Source of the DNA: Eumeta japonica | Taxonomy: Eukaryota > Arthropoda > Insecta > Lepidoptera > Psychidae | Length of the DNA: 64,000 nucleotides | Assembly (NCBI GenBank): GCA_005406025.1 | Contig: BGZK01000006.1 | Location: 1,426,001-1,490,000, forward strand | Direction: 5' to 3' | Part shown: positions 58,590 through 64,000 of the stretch, piece by piece | Layout: each line of letters starts with the position of its first letter | How positions within the stretch are numbered: position 1 is the first letter of the stretch | Notes under the pieces: model-generated | Databases searched by the model: none | Seen by the model: only the letters and a program-made list of their open reading frames with translations | Told to the model about the DNA's origin: nothing | Program-made: the position numbers and the translations under genes

Positions 58590-58915
58590 GCGGTGTGGTT
58601 TGAGAGAAGACGTAGCGATTGAAGTGGAAAAAGCCACTTATTTCGCGGTTGGTTTGTTGGTCTGAAAAGGATAATATGAAAGTTGACGGTGACGAAACAG
58701 AACAGAGCGAAAGCGTTTGATGGAACGCTCGGTATAGGTCGCCCTAGAAAATCCTACAAGCCCAAATTCGATGGCTTATTTAAAAAGGGGCCGAATTTTA
58801 AGCACCGGAAACCGATGAGCTTCCGCGATAAGATTGATGGATGTCAATGAAGTAAGAGAGATGTGCAAAGATCGTACTATGTGGAAGTCCTCAATCTCCG
58901 TCTGCCCTTTCGGAA
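58590..58915 (+). mobile_element. Non-LTR retrotransposon 3' coding end
   Basis: The frames read CGLREDVAIEVEKATY, then NGTLGIGRPRKSYKPKF, then LMDVNEVREMCKDRTMWKSS followed by ISVCPFGK and stop tag at about 58,918. This is the natural C terminus of the family also found at 45,440 and 54,958. The last 28 codons are intact, but the parts upstream are frameshifted and stop-bearing. RTE-like by my recollection of insect elements; the clade is not certain. Confidence 0.78.
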
Positions 58916-58929
58916 AATAGGCTCGAGTG

Positions 58930-59050
58930 TAAAATAATAATAATCAATGAGAACCTATTAGCCAATTTCACTGTCATTGCATCGAACCGGCACCTTCCAC
59001 CTCGAAGGCCACGCTCTCGACCACTGAGCTATTAGCAATCTCGACCGAAA
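58930..59050 (-). mobile_element. tRNA-derived SINE
   Basis: The minus strand reads tagctcagtggtcgagagcg (A box, 59,035) and gtgccggttcgatgcaatg (B box, 58,995), with gaggtggaag between them. The tail gattattattattttac meets the 3' end of the LINE at 58,918 tail to tail. Confidence 0.75.
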
Positions 59051-61914
59051 TCATAACCGCGGCGTCGCAGTTTATAATTTACCGCTTTCGTGGGCATCGT
59101 TTAAACGCGAAAATTTAGTCGGGCTTCATAAATATAAAAAAAATTCTCGTATCTATTTAGCATATTTTGCACATTCAACAAGTTCTAATAGTTATTCATT
59201 TGATGTTTCTTTCTTTATATAATATATAAAACTTGTCTCTGCCTAGCCGTATGCCGTTTGTGTGCGCGTGCGCGGCCATACGCGTACATTTCAAGGTGAT
59301 TTCCTGTACGATACGTATAGTTTACGCGTTCATTGTGATTGATGCAAAATTTTGTACGCCGTTAATTTATTATTCAAAGCCGCTTGAGATTCGTGGTTCT
59401 TTTTTATACGAAGACTATTGGGCCAAATACCGCCATGTATGTCGTTTCTCATTGCTTAAACCACCACACAAAATCGCGGTCGGTCAACAACAACTAGCAA
59501 CCGGCAGACTATATGTTATCATCGTGAATTAAAATGGAAACTTATAAAACTCTTTAGTTTTTATTATTTTTTGACGACTTTGTTTATCAATTTATTTTTT
59601 AACTCAATTTAACAATAGTAATTTGATATTGACCCTCGATCACATTTACTTGTTTAAAATAAAACAGTAAATAAACAAACACGCTGAACACAACTACTCC
59701 GAAAATTTAATGAATAAACTATCGTCTAAAACATATGAAATCGTAAAAAGGGACTAATTCAGGTAAAACCTTTACGACCCTATTAAATTTAATTGTTAAA
59801 ATCTATATTATCATATAAATAGACTGTAAGAAAAAATCTTTATTTTCTGAACTACGTAGTTAAGAATATATATATTTATACATATATTGTTATTTCCTTA
59901 TTAGTTTTAATGATATGTATAATTTTCAATCACATGACATGTGCGATCGATTAATAAGCTTTGTATTATCTAATGAAAAAAAAAACCTGCTCGATCAAGG
60001 TAAATATTTATCTAAGTTATTTTTAGAGTGATGTCATTTAGATGATTCGCTTTACTAAAATGTCATTTTTGTAAACTGGGGGATTAGATTTATATTTACC
60101 AAAATGATTGGCATAAGAAGCCATCTTCCACACTATGCAATTAGGTTGGGGTTCATTTCTTTTAGATATTGTTGCAAATTGCGCTCCCTTAAAATCAATT
60201 AAAAATACGAAATAATTCTCATAAGAAAAAAATACCCTCGACGCTATTTTTGTGTGTTCACATTTTCTTTTTAAATGAATTTGTGTAAAACTTATATGGA
60301 ACTTTCGAGAGGCGTTAAGTCTTGCTTTTTTATGTCAAACGTAACATGTTTACGAATTATTTGTTTTAGATAATTTGCCAATTTATTTATATTGGAAGAA
60401 CCCTTTAGACGGCTATTCAATAAGTATGAATACTGGAGTGCAGGCATTGTCGCTCAATTTTTGTTTCTGCGATTAGTGCATTCACGAATGAAGTGCTATC
60501 AACAATAAGCGTTCTAGTAGTTCCGTAGCGATTTATTGTGACTTTTTGTTTCTGTATAAACGCCTTGTGCTTCTTTATGTGTTTTTATTTGATCTGATTT
60601 CAATCTAGGACCCTCAAAAGGTTATTACGTTACAGCATCTTATATATATTTACTCTCTCTCTTTCTGTTTGGGGATAGAAAGACAGAAGTACAAATAGGT
60701 ACACCTTTCTATAAAATTACCAATTCATGTATTTTATTTTATATATAGAACTGAAAAAGTGATTTCGTGTATATTTGTCGAAAATTGATTACAGGTGAAT
60801 TAAGGAATGTAGCAGCGTAGATAAGATTACTTCCAAAGTCTTTGTCTATCTGTGTTTATTGAATAACATTAATCTCCAAAAATACTGGATGTTTTTTTTA
60901 CGATATTTTTATCATGACTTGAACTTGATCTAAGCCATATATACCTATAGGCATTATTTCATTAAAATCGACTGACATAAATTTAGCTCTTTTTTTTAAA
61001 ATCTTCGTGTTAGGAAATAAATACGCGTTCACGATATTGCACGCTTAGCTAGTAATAAAAAAATCAAGTTTCGTTAAATGCTTCGTGATGTCGAAAAATA
61101 AAACGCTTCTCAACAATAGATATTTCTTAAACAGAGATATTTCTAAGGCTAATACTGGGATAAGAGCGACTAAGGAACAAATATGAGAGGATCCCGCAGG
61201 CACGCTCATGAAAACACTTATCGATTTTAAACTGTGAACGTAAACGTTACATTAGGAAATATATGGGAAAGTGCAATACACACACCGAATGCATGCACAG
61301 GCCGTATTCTGCTGCACGTCCTTGCATCTCATCAAAGATAAGTATAAAATTAATGAATACCATAGGCCATGTACTCGGAAGTGACACCGGAACAAACGAT
61401 GATGATGATATTGTCATTGATAATGTGGTTTACTGACTGTTATGATAAATGTTAATATCTAATCCTGAGCTAGGTGAGTTTTGTGATATTGAGAATTCTT
61501 CTACGATGGGTATTTATTATTGTCGTCCTGTACAACGAGAAATACCTTTTAAACTTTATTAAAATACGAAATTGTTTACGTTTTTAGTTGTTTTCTTATT
61601 CTATTCGTAATTGGAATTCATTAATTTAAGTGTTTACATTCCGAGCAGCCGCAGTCGCATAGTCACAGTTCAAAAGGTAAATTAGATTTTTTTTAAGATC
61701 TAGAGGCGAAGGAGAGCGACAAGGGCGAATGTAAAGAGATACTTTTAGTGGCTGAAGAATCGAAAAGGCAAAGTTTCAAAATATTGATTGTCTCATTTTA
61801 AAATGGTTCTCTCACTCATGTCTACACGACGCACCGTCATGTGCACATTTCCTGTGACCTACGCCACTGCATATAAGATGTGAATAAAAATAATTGTCCG
61901 ATTCTTACCAGTTC
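59051..61914. other. Intergenic sequence without a recognised gene
   Basis: An open frame of 99 codons at 59,233-59,532 (plus) has mixed composition but no known motif, so I do not call it. The rest is AT-rich with scattered simple repeats, such as ctctctctttct at 60,654. Confidence 0.35.
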
Positions 61915-62095
61915 ACGGTTGAGGAAAACTCTATCCCCTTATTTTATATTTCCAGAACTGGACCAGCGAGCGGTTTAAATTGACTTAATAAGTCATACAG
62001 CAATTCGTCCATAGTCGGGCTCGAACCTCGTAAGTTTTCGTTCAAAGACAACGCGCTTCGCCACTGCACCATCGCCGTCGCTATGTTTAAGCAAC
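61915..62095 (-). mobile_element. tRNA-derived SINE
   Basis: The minus strand has a textbook head: gcgatggtgcagtggcgaag (A box, 62,076) and cgaggttcgagcccgacta (B box, 62,030). The body gacgaattgctgtatgact and cgctcgctggtccagttctg follows. Confidence 0.8.
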
Positions 62096-62901
62096 ATAGC
62101 GATCTATGAATAAGTTAAGTTAACGATTCGCGGTGTAAGCTCGGTTTCGGACACGCGATGATGAGTCGCAGGCGGCTGTGTTCGAAATAAATTTACACAC
62201 GCACACACAGACAAATACCGAAGGACAAATTGGAATTGTAACGTTTTTCTACTGACCGAGGAATCTTTGAAAAAAGAGTTCTGGAAAATATATTATCTGT
62301 TGCGATATTCATAGCAAAATTGTTGTGGAGAAATCATTGTTTTGTAATATCTAGACGTTCTCATAATAGGAGACGCCATATGAGGATAAGATGTAGAAAA
62401 CTTGATCAACCGATGAAACCGCCTCCCACGTATGTAAATTTACTATGTAGTCGCTGTCCATTTATTATATTAATCAAAACAAATTTCATTAACTTCCCAA
62501 TGAGAATTTTCGATGAAAAATAAAAATTTTTCCTTATTATTTTATTGATATTAGTTTTAGTTTCAAGAACCGAATTAAAACAATGTCATTCAGACGAATG
62601 ACAAATGTAGCGTATTTTTAAAGAATTTAAAAATGGGTTTAATAATAGGGACAGAAATAATGTACTTCAGGGGGGGCATTTATCTGAGAATTAAAACTCA
62701 CTATTGTATGATTTTTCTTATCAATCTAATTTTCCTCATGAACTTATTGCCATAAATTCCAGTTACAAAACAATCACTTTTTTAATGAGTAATATTAACT
62801 AAATGTAAAAATTCACACATCCATTCTAAATTAATTATTTGTCACTTGACTCTTATTTGATTTATTTAAATTTATAGAAAAAGGCTATAATAACACATAC
62901 A
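62096..62901. other. Intergenic sequence
   Basis: No gene. A small 10-bp inverted repeat, tcgctatgtt, at 62,080-62,104 overlaps the end of the SINE. Confidence 0.35.
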
Positions 62902-62942
62902 ACAAATCTAATTTGAATTTATCAAATTCAAATTAGATTTGT
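62902..62942. repeat. Perfect 19-bp palindrome with 3-base loop
   Basis: acaaatctaatttgaattt at 62,902-62,920 and its exact reverse complement at 62,924-62,942. Confidence 0.9.
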
Positions 62943-63309
62943 ATATTTGTAGATTAGTATATTCACAATCGTCAATATCAAATCAAATCTGGTCCCTAGG
63001 TATGACAAGTCGTTCCTTGGATCACAATAAAAAAGTAAAATTTTGTGAGCCGATCCGCTTTATAGATTTGTATCCTGTATAATAAATGCATACAATTTCT
63101 TTATAAAGCGGACTGACTAATTTTTGGTCTTAATAGCACATATTACATATTCATACAAAAAAATATTTAAATATACCAGACATTTTTATGTGAATTAGTA
63201 ATTTATACACATAGCAAAATCGTAGAGGAAGAAATTTCTATGTTCAAAGTATTTGAAAACGACTACACTGGGGGGTATTAGAAACGTTGACTGAATACAT
63301 TTTAATATT
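62943..63309. other. AT-rich intergenic sequence
   Basis: Nothing recognised. Confidence 0.4.
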
Positions 63310-63640
63310 TTTAAAACTCATGTCTCTCTGTCTGTCTGTGCATTTGATCGCAAACTCTACAAAAACTACCGATCGTATGTATGGTAATAGTTAATGCTTC
63401 GTAGTAACACACATGATAGCTTGAATCTCGTATCGCTGCCATTTCATTTACATTATGGATATATTGTACAGAACCGAAATCTAGATCGAGACTAGAATCA
63501 TAATCAACAGCGGAGTCGCGATTGTAACCAAAACCTGGGGCAAGACCGAGGTCATGGCGGACGGCGCGATCGGTCGATATATAAGGTGAGCGAACTCGTT
63601 CGACGATCACGCGGGTGGAGCCGTGGGCGAAAGCTAGTTT
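63310..63640 (-). repeat. ctagctttcgcccacggct repeat, reversed
   Basis: On the minus strand it begins actagctttcgcccacggc, tccacccgcgtgatcgtcg, then atcgaccgatcgcgccg, the 'gattct' block, cataatgtaaatgaaatgg and ends gcacagacagacagagagac. It is a full-length-looking relative of 48,398-48,720. The 117-codon frame on this strand (63,311-63,664) is a by-product of the repeat. Confidence 0.7.
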
Positions 63641-63733
63641 TAAATTGTTCTCAAACATCTTCATGGAACACTTGAGATTTGGTGCACTCCTTCAGTTCTG
63701 ATGACAATCTAAATTTAATATCATTGCAACACC

Positions 63734-64000
63734 AATATGGCGCTAGCCATAAAATGGCGGATTACATATATTTTCAGCTCTCCCTCAATACTGGTACCAC
63801 ATGAAAAGGCTTGACTAGTGGAATGATGTGCGTATTGAAAAAAACGCAAATCTAATATGGCCACCAAAAAAATAGCGAATTACATGATTTTTTGCGCATC
63901 TCCGTAAATATGGGTATCTAATTAAAGGACTTGACTAGTAGAATAATGTACCCCTTTTAAAACAAAAGTGAAAATCCAGTATGGCCGCCAATAAAATGGC
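63734..64000 (+). repeat. Tandem repeat of about 120 bp, cut by the window end
   Basis: Units start at aatatggcgc (63,734), aatatggcca (63,854) and agtatggccg (63,978), spaced 120 and 124 bases. Shared blocks are aaaatggcggattacat, ctccctcaatactggta and ggcttgactagtggaat. Divergence is about one base in five. The array continues to the right. Confidence 0.8.

Noticed and set aside
59233..59532. 99-codon plus-strand frame
   Set aside because: No splice context, no motif and a start in simple AT-rich sequence; it may be chance or a fragment, but it cannot be supported.
61915..62095. tRNA gene
   Set aside because: A and B boxes are present, but the sequence does not fold into a complete cloverleaf with acceptor stem and is followed by a SINE body. 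The same holds for 17,236, 25,411, 38,945, 56,345 and 58,930.
63311..63664. 117-codon open frame on the minus strand
   Set aside because: It coincides with a dispersed repeat present at 34,549, 36,099 and 48,398 and has no protein motif.
1..64000. CRISPR arrays, operons, prophage or other prokaryotic systems
   Set aside because: The split gene, SINEs, LINEs, MITEs and mariner show animal nuclear DNA, and no regularly spaced direct repeats with unique spacers were found.

Overview
This is animal nuclear DNA: AT-rich, gene-poor, full of degenerate transposons, microsatellites and split genes with GT..AG introns. There are no operons or ribosome binding sites. Several dispersed repeats match families I know from moths and butterflies (Lepidoptera): tRNA-derived SINEs, 3' tails ending in runs of gattt, the ctagctttcgcccacggctc family, and the family running from ggttccgtac to ggccggttttt. 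I therefore infer a lepidopteran insect; the species cannot be told from the sequence.

One gene can be reconstructed with confidence. It lies on the minus strand between 38,426 and 28,577 and has five coding exons whose splice phases all agree. It encodes a 333-residue CRAL-TRIO (Sec14-like) lipid-binding protein. A splice acceptor just before its start codon implies at least one more 5' non-coding exon further right. Its introns hold repeats, including a 65-bp tandem array built around a short hairpin (30,706-30,917) and a candidate plus-strand exon (32,321-32,390).

The rest is mostly mobile DNA. From left to right: a Harbinger-like MITE (1,970-2,226); a pogo/Tigger-like element with TA duplication (4,844-5,901); SINEs and LINE tails; a decayed unidentified coding region (about 23,090-24,017); an irritans-type mariner relic (24,434-25,052) and an opposite-strand relative inserted into an older repeat (27,006-27,360); a 279-bp MITE (26,367-26,645); a foldback transposon with about 400-bp terminal inverted repeats and a broken internal gene (42,469-43,989); three pieces of one non-LTR retrotransposon family (45,440-45,835, 54,958-55,205, 58,590-58,915); and a tandem repeat running off the right end.

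Smaller points are a few GC-rich patches that could be promoters or 5' exons, several nearly perfect short palindromes, and weak candidate exons at 32,321, 45,171, 49,874 and 55,755. No tRNA, rRNA or CRISPR was found. No host system beyond the CRAL-TRIO gene could be established.
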